Part shown: positions 1 through 10,618 of the stretch, piece by piece
Layout: each line of letters starts with the position of its first letter
Numbering within the stretch: position 1 is the stretch's first letter
Assembly (NCBI GenBank): GCA_003158115.1
Contig: PMGM01000016.1
Span: forward strand, 11,489-28,468
Length of the DNA: 16,980 nucleotides
DNA from: Methanobacterium sp.
Lineage (GTDB): Archaea > Methanobacteriota > Methanobacteria > Methanobacteriales > Methanobacteriaceae
Direction of reading: 5' to 3'
The notes under the pieces: generated by a model
Databases searched by the model: none
What the model was told of the DNA's origin: nothing
What the model saw: the letters and a program-made list of their open reading frames with translations, nothing else
Made by a program: the position numbers and the translations under genes

Positions 1-597
1 AAATAGTAATGTATCAACCTCACCAGGTGTCATAACACCTAGACTAGTTGAACCAGTCCAACCACCCATCGGAGTACCATTTAGGGTCCATGTTACACCA
101 GTTAAAACCGGAACAATATCATTTACAATTACATTTTGAGCATCACTAGGACCATTATTCGAAACAACCACAGTATAAACCAAACTATTACCCGCAGTAA
201 CCGTAGCAGCTGCAGTCTTAGTAATAGTCAGATTAGTTAATGTATTCACATTGGTAACAGCACTAGCATTAGTCACATTAGGATCTGTTGGAGATGTCAC
301 ATTAGCTGTATTATTCAGCACAGTACCATTTACAGTTGAAGATGGAACAGTGCCATTAAATAGTAATGTATCAACCTCACCCGGTGTCATAACACCTAGA
401 CTGGTTGAACCAGTCCAATTACCTTCAGCTACACCATTCAAAGTCCATGTCACATTACTCAAAACTGAAACAATATCATTTACAATTACATTTTGAGCAT
501 CACTAGGACCATTATTCGAAACAACCACAGTATAAACCAAACTATTACCCGCAGTAACCGTAGCAGCCGCAGTCTTAGTAATAGTTAGGTTAGCTAA
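1..597 (-). repeat. near-identical tandem DUF11 modules, 357-bp period
   Basis: Bases 1-240 match bases 358-597 in register, a period of 357 bp or 119 residues. By hand count, 1-60 differs at 2 positions, 61-120 at about 20, 121-180 at none, and 181-240 at 4. Bases 241-357 are a divergent linker. The third module (about 598-990) is clearly related at the protein level but no longer similar in DNA. This marks a recent duplication or gene conversion near the left edge; more copies may lie beyond it. Confidence 0.85.
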
Positions 598-3500
598 GGT
601 ATCTACGTTGGTTAGTTTAGTGTCGTTATTGTTGTTTGGGTTGGGATCGGTTGTGTCAGAAGTTGCATTAGCTGTATTGTTAAGAATTCCTGCTTGTGCT
701 GACGGAGAGACAATTGCATTTATTTGTATGGTATCATTATTACCTGATAAGATGTTACCCAAGGATAGAGTCCATGGATTCACTGTAATACTAGTAAATG
801 TACCCCCATTTAAGGAATATTGTGGATTTATTAATTGATTGAACCATGAAGCAATGAATGTGTCTGTAAATGTTACATTATCTGCTGTATCAGGTCCAAG
901 ATTTGTTACAATTACAGTGTATGATACTCCTTGGCCAGCATCTACATTTGAAGTTCCAGTTTTTATTACTGAAAGATCAGCACCAAAAATATGTACTTGA
1001 GAACTGCTTGAAACAGGCCCATAATCCCTTCCACCATTTGCTAATGAAGTGTAGTTCATATTGGCTGTATTAGTTAAGTTTTGACCCGCAAATATTGTGT
1101 TGTTGTTTACTGTACAGTTAAATAATATTGTTACATTATTGTCAGATAAAGTCAGAAGTGGAGAACTGAAGGTTAATGTACTTCCAACTACACTCAAAGC
1201 CCAAGTTGGAGGTAATACTACTGAATCTGGAACATAACTCAGACCCACCGGTAAGTTATCTATTACAACAATGTTATTAGCATCTGAAGTACTGGAATTA
1301 CTATGTTTAATGAATAATGTGTAAGTGAATTGTTCTCCAATTACTAAGTTGTTTGTACTTGCTGTTTTTGTAATAAGCAAGTTAGGTTCAACAACTTTAA
1401 TATTTGCAGTGTCTGAACCTGCATTTACACTCTGACCTGTTATATTCTGGTAGAAAAGTGTTGCATTGTTAGTTAAGTTTTGACCATTAATGTTTCCAGC
1501 TATATCTAGAACCTGTACAGTGTAGCTGATACTTATATTTCCATCCTGTGAAGCAGTTGTGTTACCAAAATCAAAGGTATAATTGTTACCGATTGATGTT
1601 ACATTAAATTGAGTTACCGAAATTCCTGTACTCGCATTGTAATTGAATCCACTTAATCGCAGACCCGATGGTGCAACATCAATGACTGATAGATCATTGG
1701 TTGTTCCAATAGGCAGAGTTATAATTAGGTTTTCGGTTGCTGTATCATCAATTGTACGATTTACAGTTTTCTGCCCATTTACATTTTTGGATATTGTTGG
1801 ATTCCTAACAGTTACTGTGGCAGTTGATGTGGCTATAAGATTATTCACCGCTCCTGCTGGCTGTGTAGGATCTCCAGTTCTTTTACCGTTACTGGACCCG
1901 GGAGATCCTGGAGTAGCATTGTTTGTACCTTGATCCCCTGGTAGTGATGTGCCTGTAACTTGGGCTGTGTTGTTTACTTGCTGGCCGTATGTTACATTGG
2001 TGTTTACTTTTGCTTGATAGGTTATATTCAGATATTGTGTTTGATTTAACTGGTTTATGTTAATATCCAACAAATTAGATGTAGAATTGTTAGAATAGAT
2101 TATAGTGCCATCACTAGGAGTTATAACAATATTACTCAAACTATTATAACCAACTAAAGGATCGAGTACTTGGAGGTTGTAGGCGGGTGCACCATTAGTA
2201 TTGTTATTGTTAAGGACTTGGACGTTAAATGTTACAGTTTGTCCACCTTCCACAGTTGTAGGATTGGCGGTTTTAGTTATGGATAAATGCGGCACGATGA
2301 CGTTCAATGTTGGTCCGATGCCCGTTAATGTTTGGTTCGCTCCAGTAGCATTTGTGAAATTGAATGTTACATTGTTGGGTATTTGAGTACCGTTCTGATT
2401 GGCATTTATGTTAAGTACAGTTGCATTGAAGATTATACTTATAGTACCATTGTGAAGCCCATTACTTCCATTAAACAATATATTACCAAGATTGAATGTG
2501 GTATTAGTAATTCCAGTATAATCTTCATACTGCCCTACAGGTGCTGTAAATACGAATCCTGAGGCAGTTATATCACTACTACTCCTCATAATCATTGCAG
2601 TACCAGAATTATAAACTAAATTAGATGGTAAAATATCACTAAGCGTTACATTATTGGTACTACCATCAGGAATTGTTAAAGTTAGGCGATAAACAACTAC
2701 TTCTCCAATCATTACATTGTTTCCTGTAGAATCTGGCTCAGAAGTAGAATTCACTACTTTAGCTATCGATGGAGCAACTGTTTTAATATTCACCACATTA
2801 GAAGAAACTGACGATACCCTAGTCTGATTAAAAACAGTAGGCATGGAATAATATATACCATTAGCTTGGTTAGTAAATGTTGAGTTACTTGGAACATTAT
2901 TTGTGGCGTTAACTGTGAAGTTGAAGTACTGTGTATTGTTGCCAGATGTATTGTTAAGGAAAGTTCCAAGATTTCCAATAATGTACACAGTGGATCCATT
3001 AATATAGATATTGTAACCCGTTACTGGAGTGTATACAAAAGTTGTTGGGTCAAATAATATGGAATTTAATAAATCAGTTAAACTAATCTCATAAGCAGGA
3101 GAATTACCAGTATTTGTGACTAGGAGTGATATATTCATCAAATCACTACCATCCACAGGGTTAGGTGTTACCGTTTTTGCAATAGTTAAATTTGGCCCCA
3201 CCAATGTAGTGTTCACTGATGCTGTAAAAGGCCCATGACTATTTTCATCCCAAGTAAGGTTCACATTATTTGTTTTCGTATTACCAACAACATTTCCAGT
3301 GACATTCATAACCAACGCTTCTAAATCTATATAGAAAGTGTTGTTATCCATTAAACTGATTGATGCACCGTTGAATAGGAAATTAACGTTCTGGCCTATG
3401 GTTGTGGTAGTCAATGAGCCCAACGTACCATCCCATGTAGAACTGTTTAGATCTGATGTTACATAAGCGAATCCAGAAGGTAAACTATCTGTAACTATGA

Positions 3501-6500
3501 GATTATCTGCCTGACCCTCGGGCAAGGTAACTGTTATACGGTATGTTACATTCTCTCCAATGGCAAGGTTTCCTGTAGTTCCATGGATGGTTGATCCAAT
3601 TACAGCCTTGCTTATTGTAGGATCACCTGCTCTGAAAGTTGCCCATCCAGAACTTGTATAATTTCGAGCGTTAGGATCAGGATTGGTTCCATTCAAAAGA
3701 GAGTAATAATTTGTATATGCTGTATTGTTGAACGTTGAACCGAGCGTAACATTGGTAAGTACAGTTGCATTGAAAGTGAATGTCAATGTTTGATTAGGTG
3801 TGATGTTACCACCAGTAAATGTTATGGTATTAGATGGATAACTGTAAATAAAACCATTTTGATTAGTACTTTGAACACTAGTCAAGTCAAAAATGTTGCC
3901 AGCAGTGCTTAAAGGGTCTGTAATCAAGACATTGTATGCAGTTGAGTTTCCAATATTTTTTATTTGAAGAGTTACAGTTACTTTCTGTCCTCCAGCCCCT
4001 ACGTTAGGAGTAATTGTTTTGGTCACCTGTAAATTTGGTTCAATAATAGTTACATTAGCATTACTATTGATTGGACTGTTTCCAATATTTGACCAATCCA
4101 TAGACGCTGCATTATTCTTAACAGGTGTAGTATGTGGCGGGTTAGTTGAATTATTATTTGCAACCAGGAAATCCAAGGATATACTAAAAGTGTTGCTTCC
4201 ATTAGTGGTGTTTGTGGTTCCAGGGAATAAAAATGTAAGCAAATTACCAACTTGAGTAAAGTTAACCGTAGGAAGCACAATATTAGGGTTATTGGATATG
4301 TTATAATCTTCAAAGACCAAGCCAGCAGGTATGGTATCGGTTATGACCAGATCATTAATTTGTCCAGCAGGTAATGTTACATCTAAATTAAATCTTCCAA
4401 TTTCTCCTATAGTCAAATTTGAACCAGTACTAGGCCCATCTTGAGAACCAACAAATATTTTCTGGAACTGCGGACCCAACATTGTAACTGTGGCATTAGC
4501 TTGATATAAAGTCGGATCTGTCACGAAATTAGTACTGTCAGCTGGAGGTAACGATGTAAAATTTGTGATCTGTGCAGTGTTATTCATCACCTGTAAAGGG
4601 TATACATCACTACTTAAAATAGCATTATAAGTTAAAATAATGGTGTTATTGGTTTCATTGGAAGCAAATATAGGATATAAAGTACCAAAATTTAAACCTG
4701 TCCCAAAAAGGTCTCCTAAACCTGTTAAATTAATAGAAGGACCTCCTTGATAACTGGCCGTGACTGTTGGAGTTCCGTTAATGTAGATACCCAATGAGGA
4801 TAGTAAATTATCAGTTATATTTACATTATAAGCCGGAGCATTACCAGTATTTTTGATAGTTATGGTATATGTAACATTATTTCCTGCCTGGCGTCCAGTA
4901 TTGGGACTGGCAGTCTTAGTTATAGTGAGTTGTGGCTCATTTGTAACAAGTGAAACAATTTGATTATTCGTAAACATCTGCATGACTGTGTTGTTGTAGT
5001 TCACATTCATCCAGTTGGTTAAGTACAATCCATTAGACATCGGATCTCCAGTAGCTGTGACACTGAACAAAATATTTACTAAACTGGTTGGCTGGGTTGA
5101 ATTGTAAATATTCCCATAAAAGAATTCTAATGTGTTTTGTGAATCATCAACCACCAAAGAAGGAATAACACCACTTAAATTACTCAAAGTATCATTACTT
5201 GTTAATTGCCACTGCCCAGCTGGAGGGGAAGTGTTTCCCTGAGAAAGAGGTGCTTGACCTGTTGTGAACTCGTCTGCCTGGAATAATGGGATGGGTAAAT
5301 AATCTGTAAGATAAAATTCTCCTAGATTGGTTGTTGGTACGGAGACTTGAAGTAAAAATGTAACTATATCTCCTGGTCTGATCTGGTTGGTTGGACCTAT
5401 ATCTACACCATTTCTCTGTACATCATAGATCTGTTTTTCAGCAGCAGGTGCAACTATTAGCACAGACGTGGAACTGCCATCAGACACAGGATTGTTACTG
5501 TTAACTAATTTCGAATTTCCAATTACTGCATTATTTACAGTGTCACTTGAAACAATTGGTTTGTCTGGATTTTCATAATTAATATTAATTTGAGACCAGA
5601 AATTTATATTACCCTGAGTTGCACTGTAATTACCTCCGGTGTAGTTTCCACCCGTTAATGTTCCAGTGATATTATTGTTTATAAGAAGTTGGGATACATT
5701 GAAAGTTAGATAAGTTATTCCAGATGTTGAATTATAAAACATTTGGAACTCACTCGGATCTGAAAGGTTGAATTTGAGATTAACTAGTCCAATATTCGGA
5801 AGGTTTAATGATAAGGTTGGATTATGGGTAAGATCTGTTAAGAAAGTCTGCCCATCACCTAAGGTATCATTGATAACTAAATCATTCATTGAGAAGTAGT
5901 CAGATACTTGGAAGTTTACGGTGTAATTCAAAATATCAGTTGGTCGTGGTGCAGATGGAGTTGTTATATCTACTACATTTTTTTGAACTGCAAGGGATTT
6001 CAGGTAAAGTGTGTAATTAGCTGATGAACTAACATTTGTACCATTGTAAGTTCCAGTAACATTAGCCACATTAGTAGCGTTAACAGGAAGTCCTGTAACT
6101 GGATTGATCACTGATTGTGAGGAACTGTTTAGTAGCGGGGCAAAGACTTGATAAGTGATGGTCTTAACATCACCTAAGATCCCTGTAACATTGCCGAAAC
6201 TTATACTTAATATTCCACCAGGGGTAGTGGTTGAAGGGAGTGTAACAGGAGTTCCACCATCATAATTGGTAACACCAATAAATTGAAGATTATTAGGAAT
6301 CACATCACTAACAACTACATTATTAACCGTCCTGCCCGCTGCCACATCTACACTAAGGGTGTAAGTTACAGGATAATTCCTACCAGTAGCAGTCTCTTGC
6401 TCATGTGCATTACTTGTCTTGGCAATTACTATAACTGTAGGAGTTACCGTGGTTGTGACCTTTGTACCTCGAAGTGGTATGGTCCCTGTTGCATTTGCAC

Positions 6501-7344
6501 CAAACCTGAACACCGGATATCCAGTTATGTTTAAAGGAACTCCTAATGTGGAATTACCTAATAAAAGGGCATTAACATTTATAACAGCTGTTGGTTGGCC
6601 CATTGTAAAACTACCTAGTGGATATATTAATGTATAGAAAGAATATCCTGGAGTTCCAGTTACAGTTAATCCAGTAAGAGGATCTGTAAGCACCCCTGAA
6701 ACAGGAAAAATAAGTGGGGAAGACACTGTTACAGGAGCACCAAGAAAAGTCGCAGATTTAAGTTGTATCTGAGACGGAAGAATAAGCTGAACCACCGGTC
6801 CAAATCCCGTCATATTTCCTGTATTGTTAAAATTTAGGTTAAAGTTAAAGGTCTGATTTAACAATTGTGTAGACGGGGCTGTTATAGTGAGACTGGGCAT
6901 TGGACCTAGCCTAAAATTTGCAAATCCGTAAAAATTTTGAGTTTGGTTTTTTTGAGTAACCACCACATTCTTGGTTGATGGCACATGACCAGGATAACTT
7001 GCTGTAACACTATAATTCAATGATTTACCACTAAATTTTAGAATATACGAACCTTGAAGATTTGTAATTGTTTTAGCTATAAAAGTACCGTTCACAGAAG
7101 TTACTGTAACTGTAACACCTTGAAATGGCTTTCCATTATCACATCTTGTGACGTTACCTACTATTTTAATGATTTTGCTATTATTTAAGCTGGAATTTGT
7201 GTTATTAGTGAGATTATTTGAAGAAAAGATATGACTAACAGAAGTTAGATTTGTAGAATTATTAGTGACATCTGCGGCTGCTGAAGTACCAGTAAAAGCT
7301 ATAATTATCAGGAAAATTGATGTTAAGAGAATCTTTTTATATAT
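1..7344 (-). CDS. giant DUF11/isopeptide-repeat surface (adhesin-like) protein, C-terminus outside window
   Basis: The frame is open for 2448 codons with no stop and leaves the window at base 1, so the C-terminus and cell anchor are not seen. Residues 1-24 form a signal peptide (Lys-Lys, then a hydrophobic core, then Ala-Ala-Ala before Asp25). Residues about 50-130 resemble a carboxypeptidase-regulatory-like/Ig fold (VGNV, GKPFQGV, QGSYIL). Fifteen repeats of 119-182 residues follow, each opening with an (I/V)xK motif; the Lys residues lie near 309, 455, 637, 810, 962, 1109, 1246, 1390, 1529, 1691, 1853, 1993, 2128, 2257 and 2376. The repeats match the DUF11 and fimbrial isopeptide-D2 families of archaeal adhesin-like proteins. 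The protein is rich in Asn, Thr and Gly with many N-glycosylation sequons. Inferred role: extracellular stalk for adhesion or cell-cell contact. No ATG, GTG or TTG lies between the upstream in-frame TAA (7347-7345) and the signal peptide. I place the start at ATA 7344; the first in-frame GTG (7095) and ATG (6900) would delete the signal peptide. Confidence 0.88.
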   Translation of the reverse strand, partial: MYKKILLTSIFLIIIAFTGTSAAADVTNNSTNLTSVSHIFSSNNLTNNTNSSLNNSKIIKIVGNVTRCDNGKPFQGVTVTVTSVNGTFIAKTITNLQGSYILKFSGKSLNYSVTASYPGHVPSTKNVVVTQKNQTQNFYGFANFRLGPMPSLTITAPSTQLLNQTFNFNLNFNNTGNMTGFGPVVQLILPSQIQLKSATFLGAPVTVSSPLIFPVSGVLTDPLTGLTVTGTPGYSFYTLIYPLGSFTMGQPTAVINVNALLLGNSTLGVPLNITGYPVFRFGANATGTIPLRGTKVTTTVTPTVIVIAKTSNAHEQETATGRNYPVTYTLSVDVAAGRTVNNVVVSDVIPNNLQFIGVTNYDGGTPVTLPSTTTPGGILSISFGNVTGILGDVKTITYQVFAPLLNSSSQSVINPVTGLPVNATNVANVTGTYNGTNVSSSANYTLYLKSLAVQKNVVDITTPSAPRPTDILNYTVNFQVSDYFSMNDLVINDTLGDGQTFLTDLTHNPTLSLNLPNIGLVNLKFNLSDPSEFQMFYNSTSGITYLTFNVSQLLINNNITGTLTGGNYTGGNYSATQGNINFWSQININYENPDKPIVSSDTVNNAVIGNSKLVNSNNPVSDGSSTSVLIVAPAAEKQIYDVQRNGVDIGPTNQIRPGDIVTFLLQVSVPTTNLGEFYLTDYLPIPLFQADEFTTGQAPLSQGNTSPPAGQWQLTSNDTLSNLSGVIPSLVVDDSQNTLEFFYGNIYNSTQPTSLVNILFSVTATGDPMSNGLYLTNWMNVNYNNTVMQMFTNNQIVSLVTNEPQLTITKTASPNTGRQAGNNVTYTITIKNTGNAPAYNVNITDNLLSSLGIYINGTPTVTASYQGGPSINLTGLGDLFGTGLNFGTLYPIFASNETNNTIILTYNAILSSDVYPLQVMNNTAQITNFTSLPPADSTNFVTDPTLYQANATVTMLGPQFQKIFVGSQDGPSTGSNLTIGEIGRFNLDVTLPAGQINDLVITDTIPAGLVFEDYNISNNPNIVLPTVNFTQVGNLLTFLFPGTTNTTNGSNTFSISLDFLVANNNSTNPPHTTPVKNNAASMDWSNIGNSPINSNANVTIIEPNLQVTKTITPNVGAGGQKVTVTLQIKNIGNSTAYNVLITDPLSTAGNIFDLTSVQSTNQNGFIYSYPSNTITFTGGNITPNQTLTFTFNATVLTNVTLGSTFNNTAYTNYYSLLNGTNPDPNARNYTSSGWATFRAGDPTISKAVIGSTIHGTTGNLAIGENVTYRITVTLPEGQADNLIVTDSLPSGFAYVTSDLNSSTWDGTLGSLTTTTIGQNVNFLFNGASISLMDNNTFYIDLEALVMNVTGNVVGNTKTNNVNLTWDENSHGPFTASVNTTLVGPNLTIAKTVTPNPVDGSDLMNISLLVTNTGNSPAYEISLTDLLNSILFDPTTFVYTPVTGYNIYINGSTVYIIGNLGTFLNNTSGNNTQYFNFTVNATNNVPSNSTFTNQANGIYYSMPTVFNQTRVSSVSSNVVNIKTVAPSIAKVVNSTSEPDSTGNNVMIGEVVVYRLTLTIPDGSTNNVTLSDILPSNLVYNSGTAMIMRSSSDITASGFVFTAPVGQYEDYTGITNTTFNLGNILFNGSNGLHNGTISIIFNATVLNINANQNGTQIPNNVTFNFTNATGANQTLTGIGPTLNVIVPHLSITKTANPTTVEGGQTVTFNVQVLNNNNTNGAPAYNLQVLDPLVGYNSLSNIVITPSDGTIIYSNNSTSNLLDININQLNQTQYLNITYQAKVNTNVTYGQQVNNTAQVTGTSLPGDQGTNNATPGSPGSSNGKRTGDPTQPAGAVNNLIATSTATVTVRNPTISKNVNGQKTVNRTIDDTATENLIITLPIGTTNDLSVIDVAPSGLRLSGFNYNASTGISVTQFNVTSIGNNYTFDFGNTTASQDGNISISYTVQVLDIAGNINGQNLTNNATLFYQNITGQSVNAGSDTANIKVVEPNLLITKTASTNNLVIGEQFTYTLFIKHSNSSTSDANNIVVIDNLPVGLSYVPDSVVLPPTWALSVVGSTLTFSSPLLTLSDNNVTILFNCTVNNNTIFAGQNLTNTANMNYTSLANGGRDYGPVSSSSQVHIFGADLSVIKTGTSNVDAGQGVSYTVIVTNLGPDTADNVTFTDTFIASWFNQLINPQYSLNGGTFTSITVNPWTLSLGNILSGNNDTIQINAIVSPSAQAGILNNTANATSDTTDPNPNNNNDTKLTNVDTLANLTITKTAAATVTAGNSLVYTVVVSNNGPSDAQNVIVNDIVSVLSNVTWTLNGVAEGNWTGSTSLGVMTPGEVDTLLFNGTVPSSTVNGTVLNNTANVTSPTDPNVTNASAVTNVNTLTNLTITKTAAATVTAGNSLVYTVVVSNNGPSDAQNVIVNDIVPVLTGVTWTLNGTPMGGWTGSTSLGVMTPGEVDTLLF
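1372..4932 (-). repeat. four tandem two-domain (A-B) units within the giant surface protein
   Basis: Two repeat types alternate here. Type A starts with NLxxTKTxxPN, has a GGxxVT strand and a GNSxAYNVxITD motif (Lys near 810, 1109, 1390, 1691). Type B starts with a shorter xIxK motif, has (IGExVxYR)xTxTLPxG and NDLxVTDxLPxGL (Lys near 962, 1246, 1529, 1853). The A-to-A spacing is 299, 281, 301 and 302 residues, so the unit of duplication seems to be a pair of about 300 residues. Three B-like repeats precede the array and four A repeats follow it. Confidence 0.7.
1849..1950 (-). other. Gly/Pro-rich, collagen-like insertion inside an A repeat
   Basis: Between repeats with Lys near 1691 and 1853 the protein contains about 34 residues with LPGDQG, TPGSPGSSNGKRTGD and PAGA. 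The same loop of neighbouring A repeats is shorter and lacks these Gly-Pro motifs. It is probably a flexible or extended linker. It is too short and irregular to form a collagen helix by itself. Confidence 0.55.
7273..7344 (-). other. signal peptide of the giant surface protein
   Basis: The 24 codons read (start)YKKILLTSIFLIIIAFTG followed by TSAAA and then Asp25. This is a textbook Sec signal peptide: two lysines, a hydrophobic core of about 13 residues, and a small-residue cleavage site. Its presence in the same frame as the 15 repeats is the main argument that translation starts here rather than at a downstream GTG or ATG. Confidence 0.8.
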
Positions 7345-7357
7345 TTACCCCGCCCCC
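7342..7357 (-). promoter_or_regulatory. ribosome binding site and probable ATA start codon of the giant surface protein
   Basis: On the minus strand the sequence reads GGGGGGCGGGGTAA followed by ATA TAT AAA AAG. The segment GGGGGCG (7357-7351) can pair with the archaeal anti-Shine-Dalgarno CACCUCC with one G-U wobble and one mismatch, six bases before the ATA. The TAA immediately before the ATA is in the same frame, so no start further upstream is possible. An A-to-G error or a recent mutation of an original ATG at this spot would look the same. Confidence 0.55.
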
Positions 7358-7390
7358 CAAATAATTGAAACACAATATGATAATAACAAT

Positions 7391-7398
7391 TTATATAA
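7391..7398 (-). promoter_or_regulatory. TATA box, proximal candidate for the giant surface protein gene
   Basis: The minus strand reads TTATATAA, about 50 bases before the proposed start codon. Transcription starting about 25 bases downstream would leave a leader of about 20-30 bases that includes the G-rich ribosome binding site. Confidence 0.5.
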
Positions 7399-7505
7399 TC
7401 TAAGTTTTTATTTGAATTAATCTAATTAAAACTATTATAAATATGTGAAGTTTGTTATTATCCCCATAATTAAATATCAAACTCCCCTACATCGATGGTA
7501 TTATC

Positions 7506-7520
7506 CTAATATTATATAAA
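7506..7520 (-). promoter_or_regulatory. TATA box, distal candidate for the giant surface protein gene
   Basis: The minus strand reads AAATAACTTTATATAATATT across this region, a good archaeal BRE-plus-TATA pattern. It would give a leader of roughly 130 bases. Because the core is nearly palindromic it could also fire on the plus strand, where no gene follows. It is weaker than the proximal box on position alone. Confidence 0.35.
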
Positions 7521-7681
7521 GTTATTTGGGAAATCACAAACAAGTTTATTTGATGTTATTTTGCTAACAATCTCCACAAAAATCTAAATTGTATGTAAAT
7601 TAGGTTTATCGTATTTCAGCTTTAAAATTGAATGCATTTTTTTAGTTATTACAAAGGAATATGTTTTTCGAATGTTTAATT

Positions 7682-7798
7682 AACAGGAGGCTGTCTCATA
7701 ATTCAAAATCTAGAAAAAAATAAGTATTTATATGCCTTTAAATTCGAAATAATCAAATATTAGAAGTGCAGAAAATATTTGTGAGACAGCCTCAACAG
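7682..7798. mobile_element. MITE-like element, 107 bp, with 5-bp target duplication
   Basis: The ends GAGGCTGTCTCA (7687-7698) and TGAGACAGCCTC (7782-7793) are perfect 12-bp inverted repeats. They enclose an AT-rich, non-coding core. The five bases outside each end are identical, AACAG (7682-7686 and 7794-7798), as expected for a target-site duplication. There is no room for a transposase, so it must be moved in trans by a full-length element elsewhere in the genome. End sequences of this GAGGCTGTCTCA kind occur in DDE-transposase insertion sequences; I do not assign a family. The core contains a TATTTATATG stretch that might act as a promoter element. Confidence 0.75.
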
Positions 7799-7909
7799 TT
7801 CAAAAAAAGAACGAAACATGCAAAATTTTAGTAAAAATAAGTTAGTTCATTAATTTTTTTTGAATATTATTCTCAAATACATTCAAAATTTAATATTCTG
7901 AAATAATCT

Positions 7910-7941
7910 AAAAAAAATAGGAATGTGGTGGAAATTCCACC
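7910..7941 (-). terminator. terminator of the mvh operon
   Basis: Ten bases after the mvhB stop codon, the palindrome GGTGGAAATTCCACC (7927-7941) forms a 6-bp stem with a 3-base loop. In the direction of transcription it is followed by a run of eight T residues (7917-7910). Confidence 0.65.
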
Positions 7942-7950
7942 TTTAAAAAA

Positions 7951-9189
<1,239 letters not shown>

Positions 9190-9205
9190 TTTTTCACCTT
9201 GCGGG

Positions 9206-10618
<1,413 letters not shown>

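Larger units (their letters stand above)
7348..7950. other. gene-free region between the surface-protein gene and mvhB
   Basis: About 600 bases of AT-rich DNA between two genes read on the minus strand. It holds two candidate promoters of the surface-protein gene near its left end, a MITE-like element in the middle, and the mvh operon terminator at its right end. I see no open frame with a credible start and no tRNA or structured RNA in the rest. Confidence 0.7.

Noticed and set aside
1..600. Repeats considered as a CRISPR array or tandem satellite
   Set aside because: The period is 357 bp, a multiple of three, and the repeats are protein-coding DUF11 modules, not short repeats with unique spacers.
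251..6637. Several short plus- and minus-strand frames of 60-100 residues within the adhesin region
   Set aside because: Frame shadows of the long coding frame, with no ribosome binding sites and no recognisable protein features.
1..7344. Possibility that the adhesin region is a decayed pseudogene
   Set aside because: All 2448 codons of the minus frame were checked and contain no stop; repeat motifs stay in phase throughout. Only the start codon is abnormal.
7687..7793. Inverted ends considered as a transcription terminator hairpin
   Set aside because: The arms are 83 bases apart and are flanked by identical 5-bp repeats, which fits a transposed element; a separate hairpin with a T run lies closer to mvhB.
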